A DNA stretch of 64,000 nt from Nymphaea colorata (Eukaryota > Streptophyta > Magnoliopsida > Nymphaeales > Nymphaeaceae). The notes beneath the pieces are model-generated. The model saw only the letters and a list, made by a program, of their open reading frames with translations. It searched no databases and had not been told where the DNA came from. The DNA lies in contig NC_045139.1 of assembly GCF_008831285.2 (NCBI RefSeq), forward strand, positions 17,590,354 to 17,654,353, in the 5' to 3' direction. The translations under genes were made by a program, and so were the position numbers. This document shows, one piece after another, positions 50,534-63,201 of the stretch (within the stretch, counting starts at the first letter, position 1; every line of letters starts with the position of its first letter).

Positions 50534-50972
50534 TCAACCAATCCTTCGACGAACTATATAGAATCTACAATTGCATGGTTCTACCTTAGAAAAGGAAGAT
50601 ATCGAACCCAGTTTATACAACTAATTTACAGCAGCAGCTCTCCCGTCTACCTATGCATTCAACCTTGCAGAAACAAGCGGCTCGCAAATGTGACTACTGT
50701 TGGTGAATGATTAGCTCAAAACGTGAATATGACTGACAACACAACAACAACAACAACCAATCTTGACGAACTATATAGAATCTACAATTGCATGGATCAA
50801 CCTTAGAAAGGGAAGATATCGAACCCAGTTTATACAATTAATTGACAGCAGCAGCTCTCCTGCCTCCCTATGCATTCAACCTTGCAGAAACAAGCGGCTC
50901 GCAAATTCGACTACTGTTGGTGAATGATTAGCTTAAAACATGCATATGAATGATAACACAACGACGACAATA
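50534..50972. repeat. Two-unit tandem duplication, about 218 bp period
   Basis: Both units contain gacgaactatatagaatcta, caattgcatgg, gatatcgaacccagtttata, agcagcagctctcc, atgcattcaaccttgcagaa and gactactgttggtgaatgat in order, starting at 50547 and 50765. They differ at roughly one base in fifteen and end in the same aaccaatctt phrase. The pair lies just beyond the 3' end of the AKR gene. Confidence 0.85.
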
Positions 50973-51106
50973 ACCAATCTTGAATTCATGGAATATTTGG
51001 AATGACAAGGATATGCATGTTCAGATCATTAATTTGACAAAGTTATGCCATTGCTAATGGCAGTATAGCTGCGGCTACATAGTACTCCTCTAAAGTTGTT
51101 GGGAAA

Positions 51107-54100
51107 CTATGCAAAAAGATCAATTCCCCAGAATACAGCTGGTTGATTGGTGCGAAGCTTTCGATCCATCCTCTTAATGGTGTCCATGTCTTCAGCAGAT
51201 ATATCAAAATCAAAGACCTCTATGTTCTCCTTCAACCTCTCAAATTTTGAAGTCTTCGGAATAACCACAGTCTTCCGCTGTATGCCCCACCGAAGGGCTA
51301 ACTGAGCAGGTGTCTTATCGTAATTCTTGGCTAGATCCTGGTCACACATAGTGCATGTAATACGTTAATACTTTGCTACTATCATGAGGGTAAGGCAAAA
51401 AAAGGACTTGATGTAGACTACTCTTAGCCTGGCCCTATATCAGATAAAAATCAACTGGGGGGCAAGAAAACCAAGGAGAATAAATTTTAAAAAGTACCAA
51501 GTCAATGGAGTCTTCCATGGACAGGATGTTATATCTCAGTTAGAAAACATGCCTGTCCATGGGTTTATCCCATTGCCCATGTGCAGGGTTTCCCGCTTTT
51601 CTTCTCAGTGTTTTTTTCTTTATGGAGGAGGAAACAAAACATACCACGAGAACAGGATCTTCTAAGCAAGAAACAGAACCAAACCACTCTGTATTGGCCG
51701 CAGCGCCACCAAGAGGAGTATGAGCAGTAACACAGATCCCATGCTTTTGGCAGAATTTCACAAGATCTTCACGCTGAAAGTAGGGGTGTGTCTCTATCTG
51801 GTTGACCGAAGGTTTCACTTTTGAATAAGCAAGGCAATCCCTTGTCAAAAAGATATCAAAATTGCTGCACCAAATGTAATTTGACATGGTTATCACTTAT
51901 ACAACCTGAAACTATAAAAACTTAACGATGCCAAATCCTGGCTTTCTAGTTCTCCTTTACGAAGTGAAAGTTAATTTTCTATGAAATTTGAGGCTCTGAA
52001 ACAGTGAAATAAAGCATCTTTGAGATAGAATGAGTTGATGTGTGCACATTGGTTCACCAGAAGCAGAAATATACATGATCCCTTCAGTTTTTAGCAACAG
52101 ATGAAGTTAAAATCCTTATCCACCAGTATTTTAAATTAACCAAAATTAGTCAAACCCAACCTCACTTGCTATGCAAAAATTAAACTATGAAGGCTGGAAA
52201 TTTGCATTTCTTGCAACCCAAGTTAGAGCCCCATAAATTGGACTTCTACCTGATACCAATGCTACGAACCAAACCCATGGAAACCAGTTCTTCCATTGCA
52301 TGCCAGGTGGTTTCCAATGATATGGTAGTGTCTATCTCAAGCACACCATTGGCATCCAAAGCACTGTCTGTTGTTCCAACCCCTGCATTTCACATAAAAG
52401 TACGTAAGGAAAAACTTTAAAAAGGCTTATAAAACTAAGGAAAACCTTAAGCATCCAGGTGAATTTGATGCCAATGTTAGATTCTCCATGCTATTTGGCC
52501 AATCTAAGTTAGGCATTATAGATTCACCTTAACTATCAGACAGGTGAAAATCATTAATTCAACATGCATAACATTAACAACATGCAACCTATTTCTTCTC
52601 TTTATCACTTTTAATTCTAGTGAACGGCGTAGAGCAAGAAATTCCTGCACCTAATTCCATAGAAAACATTAGAGCATTATTTTCCAGGAATTTTTTTTTA
52701 AGCTTGCTTGATAGCACCCACACCACCACGTACCTGTATGTTTTGTGGCAATGGGAAAGTGGACAAGGTATAAATCTAAGTAATCTAGCTTTAGTTTCAT
52801 TAAGCTGTCTTTGCATGCTTCAAGAACATGCCCATGATCCGAGTTCCAGAGCTGTCATTAGAACCAGTAGAATATTTTGTTACTCATATGATATCAAGCA
52901 TGAAGAGAAACAATGTACTTAATAAGTTAAACATATAAAGGAAGAAAAGAACAGTCTCCCACCAACCTTAGTGGTTATGAAAAGGTCTTCTCTTTTGACA
53001 AGCCCTTGCTGAAAGGCAAATTCAAGTGCCTCGCCAACTTCTGCTTCATTCTTATAGTCAGCTGAAAATTGAAAGTCACAGAGCTGAAATCAAATATCAT
53101 AATAATAAAGAGAATCCATCAATTTGAAAGTTGTCATCTTTCAAATGAGTTCAAAGCACAGAACAAGGACTGTTCCCATTGAAAGTCTTGTTCCCAATGT
53201 TCCCATAAATGCCAAGATTATTTTTATGGACAACCCACTACTTACAGGAAGAAAGAAAAATCTGAAGTTTGCCCAGATCTCACTGTAACTGAAGCACAGA
53301 TAGAAATATTATTTACAACTGGGACTCGGGAGAGAAGATTTAAACTAAACAAAATATGGACAGTACAAAATTATATGAGGACCTATTGCCATGCAATTTT
53401 CTGAGAGAATTTTTCTTTGAAAATACCTCATTAACTTTATAATTTCAGGGAGATGTGATGGAGGTCAGCCAAATCCGTGAATCAGATATGTGGTCAAGCT
53501 CATCCACTACTCAAAACTCCTAAAATAATGGCTACTCATAGGAGTTTTCGAATCATCTAGAACAAATGTTTGCATTACCATTTTCCAACTAATTTCTTTT
53601 GCAACTAATATTTCCCCAGTTTCCTATGCTGGACCAAACAATTTGCCCCTCCTTTTTCGCCCTTGCCCTTTGTTATTTGTCTTCATATTCTTGTTCTTGT
53701 TATTTTACTTTTCTCCCCTTTTCGCCCTTGCTCAGATCTATTGCCCCAGTTCCCTTTCGCATTACCTCTCGGTCGAAGGTCCAGAGGGCTGTTGCCTTAG
53801 AGTGGAGGAGGTCCAGAGGGCTGTTGCCTTAGAGTGGAGGAGACTTTTTCCCTTTTTACTTCTTTATTTTTCCATCTAAAATATTTGGACAAGCCCACCC
53901 TCTTTGAATGTCCATGGCTTAAGTGGAATCAAGTGCTTTTGGCCGGATAGATGCATAGTGCTTTTCATTACATGTTAACAACTGATGACCTCAATAAAAT
54001 GAACCACTCGTCTTACATAGCTGCCTCCCAAGAAGAATAAACCAAAGAATGGAAGAGGGGATGATGGTTTAAATTCTGAGCCTCTGGACCATATAGAACA

Positions 54101-55054
54101 GATTCATATTCCTGTATTCTAGTAAGAACTCAACTTATTGGTTGCATGTCATAGCACCATAGTTAGTAAAACAAATAGGTACCAATCTTTTGGTTGTTCA
54201 GGATGATGATCATCATGATTCATGATGACAACGAAAACGACATGCACCACACCGGCAAGACCAAATTTAAAGGAAGCAGGAATGGTAGTCATCAAGAGAC
54301 TTTCTTGTTTATAAGGATGATACTGTGAGAAACTTATCCTTTCATCAAGATGGCCAACTTAATAGACACGGTTCATGACTTTTGACAACGATAATATTTG
54401 AGGTGATGGGCGATGGTAATGATATGTACAGCATGACAAATTAGGAGAAGAACCTCAAAATTCTCCGAAAGGAAAGTCTGTGCAAGCTCGGATTCTTGTC
54501 GTATTGATGATAAGGCAAGAACTGAGGAACTCTATCCATCAACCAAGATGACCTTAAAGACCCATCACATAGCTCAGAAAATCATAATCTGATGACTGTG
54601 ACAGGTAACAATCTTTCAACATGCAGCTTGCGATGATAAAATCAAGAGATAACCCCACATTACTCTTCAATAATCTCACATAAGCTTGAAAATCGTGTAT
54701 TTAGAGTATTCTGGTGATGATAATGATGGTGAAAAACTATACACAGCCGTGAAAGATGAGCAGTAAAGAAGAACAGCCGTCACTCTGCTTTTGCTGATAA
54801 CAATAAATAATAATCATAGTGATGATGATGAGATGAGCACCTTCTTACATCAACTGTGAAGAAGACCCATCTCTTTATGCTGAGAATTTGGGTCTAAAGA
54901 CTGGAGAATCTTTATGTTTACCTGCGCAGTCAAAATGGCGGTAGCCCAACTTGATGGCGTTGACGACGAGGTCCTTCATGGCATTTCCCTCCACACGCCA
55001 CACTCCCAAACCCATTATGGGCATCTTGAATCCGCTGCTCAGAGTGATCGCCAT
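51107..55054 (-). CDS. Aldo-keto reductase, NADP-dependent aldose/sorbitol-6-phosphate reductase type
   Basis: Six exons on the minus strand, 54922-55054, 52967-53061, 52734-52851, 52250-52382, 51645-51864 and 51107-51337, encode 309 aa, the usual family length. These cytosolic enzymes reduce aldose or hexose phosphates with NADPH in sugar-alcohol metabolism. The protein opens MAITLSSGFKMPIMGLGVWR. The catalytic tetrad is complete: Asp42 and Tyr47 (HFDCAADYKNE), Lys76 (FITTKLWNSDHGH) and His107 (LYLVHFPIATKHTG). Later signatures include SLETTWHAMEELVSMGLVRS, IGISNFDIFLTRDC, VNQIETHPYFQRE, CVTAHTPLGG, the NADP-binding VIPKTSKFERLKEN, and the C-terminal TNQPAVFWGIDLFA. The frame is open upstream for another 49 codons to an ATG at 55201, with a TATATAAC box at 55238-55245. 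The shorter start matches the family. Intron 1 is long (1.86 kb) and contains a 32 bp tandem repeat at 53779-53842. Confidence 0.95.
53779..53842. repeat. Two-unit 32 bp tandem repeat in AKR intron 1
   Basis: gtccagagggctgttgcctt followed by agagtggagga occurs twice with a 32 bp period. The units are identical, so the duplication is recent. Confidence 0.9.
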
Positions 55055-55237
55055 TTTCTCTGCCAATGTTTCTTCCTTCCCCAAACGCTCGCCCGCTCTC
55101 TTTTTGTCTCCACCCACTCCTGTCATATGGAGAACCACACGACTCGGTTGGACCACAAACCGATTCGTCCCGAATTCCATTTTCCATCTTGTCTTGCACA
55201 TGTCACAAACTCACTATTAATACGCCTTTGAACCCAA

Positions 55238-55245
55238 GTTATATA
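55238..55245 (-). promoter_or_regulatory. TATA box of the AKR gene
   Basis: TATATAAC on the minus strand lies about 185 bp before the family-type start codon and about 40 bp before the alternative upstream ATG at 55201. Confidence 0.55.
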
Positions 55246-55259
55246 GGCACCGCTACTAC

Positions 55260-56700
55260 TCGAGTACAAATATGAAAATACTGATATAGATGCGGTAATT
55301 TTTGAAACTATAGGTATAAAGATATGATAAGATACTTATGTGTGCAAAATGACAAAAAAGTTAAAATAAAAATAACATTTAAATAAACAAGTGATATAAA
55401 TAAAAACATTATATGTTAATGAACAATAACTCTAAAAAGCAAAACAAAAATTGAGTTAGAAAAAATTAAATCAAGTAAAATTAATAGTTTGAATCAACTG
55501 GTACCAAAGCATGTCCAAGTAGCTAAACTTACCGGTAGAACAACATAGGGTACATGTACTTTACTGAAGGAACCATAACTTTGATTCAGGTTCGGCTAGA
55601 TTCAATTAAACCCGTTGTTTCTGCTATCAAACTATGAATAATCGGTATTTGGATTTTGCCCAAATCATGCAACCTTGGCGGGTAATAATTAAACGTATAT
55701 TAAACATATGACGTCTATAGTTTTTAGTGCAAATGACATGTTGAAGTGTTTTTTTTTATATAATTCAATCACTTATGCATTTTTATATTCTAAAACGGGT
55801 TATTTTTAGCTTGACTCGACCTAAATTTTAAATGCTTGCTATTCTTTGTCTTGAAACAAGGCATTCCATATCAAATTAAGGCAATTTGAACGAATGTAAT
55901 TCAATTCTTACAGAGGAAATTGGTGTTGAAGCCTTGAATTTGTCAACTTCAGTTCATTCAGTCCGTTCACCAGCCCCAAGTAGTTGGATGTCGATAGATT
56001 TAAGTTGGTTTCACTTTCATATATTGCTTAGTCATTTCACATTTAACTGTTTTTGAATTGATAAGTGGGTATTGCCATTACATAGCTTGACAATTGACAT
56101 ACTGTTCTTCGGCAAATTGTTTATTATCACGTTAAATTGTGGAATTTCATCAGTGTTTGAAGGAGGTGAAAAGTTCAGTACTGAGGGGTCTTTAATCCAG
56201 GCTCGCTTTTTTGTTTTCACTTTTCCCTGTCCATGCGAAGCTTGCCCTCTGGAAATGACAGGAAATGCAGGCATATTCCCTCAAGACGCATATGCTTTCT
56301 GAAAAAGAGTGAGCCACTTTTATTGATTGTAATGAAAAGTTTGAATTTGCAACCCTTTCATGAACTATACGTTTTCCTTCCATTTTTCTGAAGCTGCAGC
56401 AACCTGTATTCTTCATATGCATGTAGTTCACCAACCAATAGACATCATTACTTAAACTGAAGCTACCACTGGCCAGAAATGTCTTCATCTTTCTTCTGTC
56501 TCCCAACTCCAAGCTCAGGCTCGCTGATAAGCACGGAAATGGCGCACAAGCATGTTTTGGAGCTAAGATCCTCGTTTTAAAATGATGAATAGCAGGAAGA
56601 CGGAATGCCAAAATCAATAAAATTTCTTGAAGTTTTGATAAACTGAGAAACTATAGTATGGCATCGCATCCTGCAAGCTAATAAAGCCATATGGCGATAA
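55260..56700. other. AT-rich spacer between the AKR gene and its relic
   Basis: No supported gene. The 55250-55320 stretch (gatgcggtaatttttgaaac) faintly recalls the hAT-like MITE at 63202-63534 but is too diverged to call. Confidence 0.4.
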
Positions 56701-56717
56701 AGCTATGCGGAGAGACT

Positions 56718-56912
56718 GATTCTCCAAAACCTGGCGAATTGGTTGTGCAGAACTTGCGGTCCATCTGCTTATATTCTTAATGGCAAAATCAAGGGCATTC
56801 ATGTGCTCTCCTTCACTCTCTCAAACCGTGAAATATTGCGAACAAGGACAGCCTTCCTCTGTAAGCGCCACAGGGTGACCAACTCTGCTGTAGAGTCGTA
56901 GACTTATTGTAT
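56718..56912 (-). pseudogene. AKR pseudogene, relic of exon 6
   Basis: The minus strand aligns with exon 6 of the intact AKR. It reads YDSTAELVTLWRLQRKAVLV and then RNISRFERVKES, where the intact gene has YDKTPAQLALRWGIQRKTVV and IPKTSKFERLKEN, and then runs into a stop and loses frame. Identity is under half at protein level, so decay is old. It forms one tandem, same-strand copy with the exon 5 relic at 62921-63110; exons 1-4 of this copy are not visible in the window. Confidence 0.8.
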
Positions 56913-57130
56913 CTGTTGGATAGGTCCTGATTCATCAGGCAATGCATTTGCAACATCAGCAAATATATGCACAAATATGTGAAACCCAAGAAAAAAAAAA
57001 TAGTGCAGGAACTCCAACTTGGCTCATTGATTTCATGGATCCATGTGAGAAAAGCAAATTAAGTAGCTAAAGTAGAGCTGATACTTGTGAACATTCACAT
57101 AACCTAATGAACTTTGTTTTCTTATAACTG

Positions 57131-57135
57131 ATGAC
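57131..57135. repeat. Target-site duplication (left) of the Copia element
   Basis: ATGAC directly precedes the left LTR and matches ATGAC at 62574-62578 directly after the right LTR. A perfect 5 bp duplication is the normal Copia footprint. Confidence 0.9.
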
Positions 57136-57375
57136 TGAAAAGACCTTGAGAATATCGTGAGAGAAAGAGAAAGAGAGGACACGAGCAGAAGCAAATACTC
57201 TTCTATGTTGTGTATTGATTGGAATACAGCAAGTATATAGAGTACATATGATGGAGGTTACAACACAATATGACAAGATATAAAATCTATCAGATCCACA
57301 ATTATAGGGGATTGACGTTGCCAATTAGATCCACAATTATAGGCTCGTCAATCATTATCCAAAACCTTCCTTAAC
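57136..57375 (-). repeat. 3' LTR of the Copia element
   Basis: TG...CA-bounded repeat, near-identical to 62325-62573. It contains a short internal direct repeat, agatccacaattataggg and agatccacaattataggc, present in both LTRs. Confidence 0.93.
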
Positions 57376-60300
57376 AGTCTCCCGCAATCTGAACGGCGGT
57401 TCTATGATGTTGAGATTGTTTCTGAAAGTCGTGAATGTTGTTCCTCCAAGAGCCTTTGTCATCCCATCTGCTAGTTGCTCTTTGGTTCGAATGAAGTTCA
57501 CTTGTATATCTCCCTTATTGATATGATCTCTAACGAAGTGAAAATCAATTTCAACATGTTTGGTACGAGCATGAAAGATTGGATTTGCTGCTAGGTATAA
57601 AGCACCTATATTATCGCACCATAGGACTGGTGTATCTTGTGAGGAGATCTTCAATTCCTTGAGAAGAGATTTTAACCATAATATTTCTGCAGCGGCACAG
57701 GCTAGAGATTTGTATTCAGCTTCAGTGCTGGATCGAGCTACAGTCCTTTGTTTTCTGGAGGCCCATGAGATGACATTACTTCCTAAGAGAGCAACAAAAC
57801 CACCAGTCGACTTTCGGTCTTCCGGACTTCCAGCCCAGTCCGCGTCTGCATAGATGCTTAATTGCAATGAAGGCGATTGAGTCAAGCGAAGAACATAATG
57901 ACTGGTGCCTTTTAAATACCGAAGTATTCTTTTAACCATTGTCCAATGAGCCACTTTGGGAGAGTGCATGAATTGACATGCACGATTTACTGCAAAAGTA
58001 ATATCAGGTCGTATCAGTATAACATACTGTAATGCACCTATCACACTCCTATACAGTGTGGGATCCGAAAAGGAGGATTCTTCAACAACTGTGACATTTT
58101 TGGTAGTCACCATGGGAGACGTTGTGGGTTTGGCATTGTCCATCTTAGCTTTGCGAAGAATGCTATTAATGTAATTTTCTTGGCACAGGTATATCTCCTC
58201 GGGTTGTCGCTTGACTTCAATGCCTAGAAAATACGTGAGAGGGCCAAGATCTTTAACCGAAAAGGTGGAACCAAGCTGGGTAATGATACGAGAAATGAGA
58301 GCTGGTGCTGATCCGGTAATGATCAAATCATCAACGTAAACAAGCAGATAAAGTTGATGCCCATCACAAGAGTAAATAAATAGGGATGCATCAGATTGAG
58401 ACACAACAAAACCAAGATCAGTAAGAAAGCAACTCAGGCGATGATACCATGCGCGTGGAGCCTGCTTGAGCCCATAGAGTGCTTTATCTAATTTGCAGAC
58501 ATAATGAGGAAAGGTGCTATCTTGAAATCCCTCAGGTTGAGCCATATAGACATCTTCAGAAAGATACCCATTAAGAAATGCATTGTCAAAATCAAGTTGT
58601 CGTAAAGACCAACCAAAGTGGGCAGCAAGAGATAGTAACACTCTGATAGTGGTGGGTTTGACAGTCGGACTAAAAGTTTCTTGATAGTCAATGCCAGCCG
58701 TTTGAAGAAAACCCCGAGCGACAAGCGAGCTTTATGTCGTGCAATGGAACCATCAGGGTGACGTTTGATCTTGTAAACCCATTTGGAACTAATGACATGG
58801 AGATTCGGCTGTGGGGGTACAAGATGCCAGGTTTTGTTTTTCTGCAATGCTGAGAACTCATTTTGCATAGCATTAAGCCAACACGATGATTGAATAGCTT
58901 CTTTAAAATTCCATGGTTCCTCTTGTGCTGTGATGGCTGAAAAAACTTTTGGTTTTGAAGAACCTGTCATAGAACGGGTTAGCATTTGATGAGATCGAGT
59001 GGGAGGATCAAGACTGGTGGTGGCAGCAACAATAGCCAAATCGAACGTAGTTGGTGTATCCAGAACAGATGGTGTCTCTGATGTAGGACTTTCAGTCTCA
59101 TTGAGCGATAGACCGAGGTGTTCACGAGGTGAAGTCGTGGCTGAGGTTGTAGCCATAGGAAGAGGTAACACAGTATAGGTGGAGGCTGGCGTGGACTGTG
59201 TTGGATCACACATTGGATCAACTGGACTAGAAGGAGAGCCGTCGGTCATATTTGGCAGCCAACGAGAAACAAGTTCTGTGAAATCCGCAGAACAGTCATA
59301 TCCATCTGTTTGAGTTTCATCAAAGACAACATGTCGAGATATAAGAATGCGATGATGTCTCTTGTCATAGCATAAATATCCTTTATGATGACTAGCATAA
59401 CCCAAGAAAATGCATGAAGTAGTCTTGGGCTGAAATTTGGAATCATTCATAGGCGTCAATAGTAGATAGCATGTGACTCCAAAAACCTTCAAATGTGCAT
59501 ATTCTGGATCCTTGTGAAACAACATATAAAAGGGCGATTTGCGCTGCAACTTCAAAGTTGGTAAACGATTGATAATATAAATGGTAGTGCGAAAAGCGTA
59601 AACCCAGAAACTATATGATAATCCAGCATCATAAAGCATACTTAATCCTGTTTCGACGGTATGACGATTTTTTTGTTCAACAATTCCATTTTGTTCCGGA
59701 GTGTAAGGGCAAGAAAATTGATGCATAATTCCATGTTCATCACAGAATGCAGCTAAGACAGAGTTCACGAATTCTTTGCCATTGTCAGAATGAATGGAGC
59801 ATATATGTGCATTTAACTGCTTTTCAATCAAGATCTTAAAATTCTTGAAACAATGAACAACTTCAGACTTAGCTTTCAGAGGAAACAACCATGAAAATCT
59901 AGAATAATCATCAACAATGAGTAGAAAGAACCTGAATCCCTCTCGAGAGGTGATCGGGGCAGGTCCCCATACATCCATGTGAAGCATTTCAAGAGGCCGT
60001 GAGGCTTGAAAATCAGAAGTTGGAAAAGGTTGCTTATGTGCCTTTCCCAAAAGACAAGACTGACATACTCCTTTTGGAATAGGAGAATTTATTGATACGA
60101 ATCTACTGGAATTTAAAAAACCGACGATCTTCTTGTTGGCATGACCAAGACGCCGATGCCATAGTTCGAATGGTGCTGAAATTTTATTGACGCCTGCTGG
60201 AAACCAACAACTAAACGCTGCTCCCTTGGTTGAAGATGACTCCAAGTTTGACTTCATCGCCTTAATGGGATAGAGCCCATTACGCATCTTTGGTCCTTGA

Positions 60301-62324
60301 AGTAGAACCTTGCCCGACTGTCGATCATTAATAACAAAATCATGTGGTGAGAATTGAAAAATACAATCATTTTCAGATGTAAATTTTCCCACTGATAAAA
60401 GATTGTGAGCCATTTTGGGCACATGCAGGGCATTGTTAAGATGAAACGAAGACCCTGAAGTATTAACTAATAAATTCCCTATATGCTTAATAGAGAGACT
60501 TGAACCATTACCAATCATGATATTGTCCGATCCATCATATGTCGTCTTGTTGTGCATCATCTCATCATTGTTGACAATATGATTGGTTGCTCCTGAGTCG
60601 GGATACCAATATTCACCAGTGGATTCTTGTAGACTCATAGCAGAGAATGCACGCGGAATATCATAACATGTCCTTGCCGAGTGACCTTTCCGTCCATAAT
60701 ATTGACATGTGATGATGGTGCGAGGATGACTTCCATTTCCTGTATTGTTGTTGGAGTCTCCGTTTTGTGGTGGTTGAGTTTGAATATGTGGTCGATTTCC
60801 TCTTCCTTGGAATCGACCTCCTTGCCGACCTCTGAAGCCACCTCGTCCTCTTCCGCACCCTTGAAAAGTGTTGAAAGCAATCTGGTTTTCAACCTGTGGC
60901 AATGCTTGGATAGATTTGTGAGGATCGACCCTAGCTGATTTGAACATATTAAGTCTCTTCTCTTGGGTGAGCAGAAGATCAAACAATTCAGAAAACGTAA
61001 TTGAGGCATTTGACGAATTAGCACTAATGAGAGTTACAAAACTTTCATATTCAATAGGCAAACCATTCATTGTGATCTGTACAAGATCGCCATCTGTTGT
61101 ATCTAATCCGGCCGCGGATAGTGTATCAGCAAGAAATTTGATTCGCTCCAAGTAAGTTTGCATATCCATATTGCCTTTTTGAATGAAATGTAATTCCTTT
61201 CGCAGCAGCATTATTCTCAAAGGTGATTGAGAACTAAACGACTTTTTCAGCGTATTCCATGCCTCAAACGCTGATTTACTAGTCACGATTTGTCTGAGAA
61301 CTGGTTCGGAGACGGTGGCCTTGATCCAACTTAGTGCTAATCGATCAGACCTCTTTCAAACAGTGAACTCCGGATTTACTTTACTCTTGCCATCCTTCAC
61401 GATGGTTTCTGAAGGAGCGGGGAAAGTCCCATCTATGAACTGTATAAGTTCTTGAGACTCCATGACCGATTCCAACTGGGAGCTCCATAGTAAATAATTG
61501 TCTCGGTTAAGCTTAACAGAGACAAGAGCAGCGATAGCATTCCATTGAGTTGCCATAAGACTTCTAGAGAGAGAAGATGATGGTTACACAAGGAAAAAAC
61601 AGAGGACGTTACCCTGTTAGTAGCTGAAAAATCAGCAACTTCTCGCTGGACTGACGCCTCAATCAGCAGATCCGATCCACAGCAGAGTCGCGCCTAAGAT
61701 GAACTGACGCCTCAGCCTGGATCACTTGTATAGTTGCTGGAACAGGGGATTCCATCAAGAGTAACAGTGTGTACTCAAAAATCCGTAGCGCGTTAATGCC
61801 AAACCCAAAAAATCTGAAACTTGGAGGGAAGAAAGCCAAGAAAGAGACGATTCCGATGGATCCTTGCTCGACCCCAACCGTCGCCGGAGCTGATAACGCC
61901 GGCGACCTGAAGTTGAGGCGGAACTCTGTTTAAACTCTAGAATAGAGGATTCCGTCAGAACAAAGGCGGCCGGAAAAACGTTGATTCCGGTCGACGCCGT
62001 CGTCCGTTCCGGTTGAGCACCGGTCCGATGGAAGCGTAACTTCCAGACGAGGCTTCCTGTGCTACCTCAGATCGATTGAACGTCTGTGGAGATAGCGCCT
62101 GATTTTTGAAGCGGAAGACGGTGGTGGATCGGTCTGCCTCTTTCACTGAAGAAGATGAAAAAAACTTAGTTCTTCACCACCAAGTCACACCGTGTGACTT
62201 GTGTGTGAAAAACAAAGACACCAAGATATTTAGACAGGAAAGGGGAGACGGCAAACAGAAACACAGCAAGTGCAACTTGCTGGGTTGTAGACAGACGATA
62301 ACAGAGATCCACGCTCTGATACCA

Positions 62325-62573
62325 TGAAAAGACCTTGAGAATATCGTGAGAGAAAGAGAAAGAGAGGACACGAGCAGAAGCAAATACTATAAGCTCTTAT
62401 ATGTTGTGTATTGATTGGAATACAACAAATATATAGAGTACATATGATGGGAGGTTACAATACAATATGGCAAGATATAAAATCTATCAGATCCACAATT
62501 ATAGGGGATTGACGTTGCCAATTAGATCCACAATTATAGGCTCGTCAATCATTATCCAAAACCTTCCTTAACA
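62325..62573 (-). repeat. 5' LTR of the Copia element
   Basis: Partner of the LTR at 57136-57375, about 9 bp longer through a small indel near aaatactataagctct. The primer-binding site adjoins it on the internal side, which fixes it as the 5' LTR. Confidence 0.93.
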
Positions 62574-62920
62574 ATGACAATTGACAAACGAATTATGAGC
62601 TACAGAGATGAAAAGACTAGCTTTCCATTCTTATATTCTTGAACTGCGAAATATTTTAAGGCCTTCTGTTTTTGTCACTGTCCCTGGCTGGTCACTAGTG
62701 CAGCCCTCTGACTAACAACCACAGACTAAGGAATCGCAGATCTATGTTCAAAAGTAAATGTACTCCTAGAATTAGACCAAAGCACTAAATCTATGTAGTG
62801 CAATGCAGTTAAAAAACGTTGTAGTACATTCATTGCCATGGACTCAAACACATTGGACGCTTTTACTTGGCTCGGACCTTGTTTTATTCATCAACAAAAT
62901 AAGTAAATTAAATTACTCAC

Positions 62921-63110
62921 CCCGTGTTGGCACTGGACCATCAAGAGGAGTGTGGGCGATGACGCAGGTCCCATGCTTTTAGCAGAACCTCACATAACCA
63001 TCACGCTGAAGGCAAGACCACATGAATCTCCATCTCGTTCCCTGTTCACTCAGTGAAGATCCCAACTTCTGAAGCACGGCAGTCCTTCGTCAAGAAGATG
63101 CCTGAACTCT
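62921..63110 (-). pseudogene. AKR pseudogene, relic of exon 5
   Basis: The minus strand aligns with exon 5 of the intact AKR. IFLTKDCRASEV corresponds to IFLTRDCLAYSKV, and the KHGTCVIAHTPLDG text corresponds to KHGICVTAHTPLGG, with several stops and small shifts between. It lies in the right order and strand to belong with the exon 6 relic at 56718-56912; the Copia element occupies the intron between them. Confidence 0.8.
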
Positions 63111-63201
63111 AAACTGCTTCATTAGTTACTGAACATGACTCATGAAGCCTGATATGTCACGTTCTGCATAACACGTGACCCTTTTTTTCATTAGCTCTGC
63201 G

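Larger units (their letters stand above)
46040..51106. other. Intergenic stretch between the GLOX and AKR genes
   Basis: No supported gene in about 5 kb. It holds a TIR-family end at 48236-48324 and a tandem duplication at 50534-50972. A gttagcatagctggtcag patch at 46946-46963 fits a tRNA-derived SINE A-box, but the rest is too worn to call. Confidence 0.5.
57136..62573 (-). mobile_element. Ty1/Copia LTR retrotransposon (fossil copy)
   Basis: A 5.4 kb element in minus orientation, bounded by 240 bp (57136-57375) and 249 bp (62325-62573) LTRs that begin TGAAAAGACC and end CCTTAACA. Next to the 5' LTR is a TGGTATCAGAGC primer-binding site (62313-62324) complementary to initiator tRNA-Met; a purine-rich tract ending GCGGGAGAC abuts the 3' LTR (57376-57387). 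Parts in Copia order: gag about 60640-61556, protease about 60330-60620, integrase about 59380-60180, reverse transcriptase about 57960-58810, RNase H about 57390-57850. Integrase before reverse transcriptase fixes the superfamily; the lineage may be Ale/Retrofit-like. The copy is full length with roughly two or three breaks in its coding region, so it is treated as inactive. The LTRs differ at about 2% of sites plus small indels, suggesting an age of the order of one million years. Confidence 0.95.

Noticed and set aside
55250-55330. Third copy of the hAT-like MITE
   Set aside because: Only a faint match (gatgcggtaattttt); no ends or target duplication.
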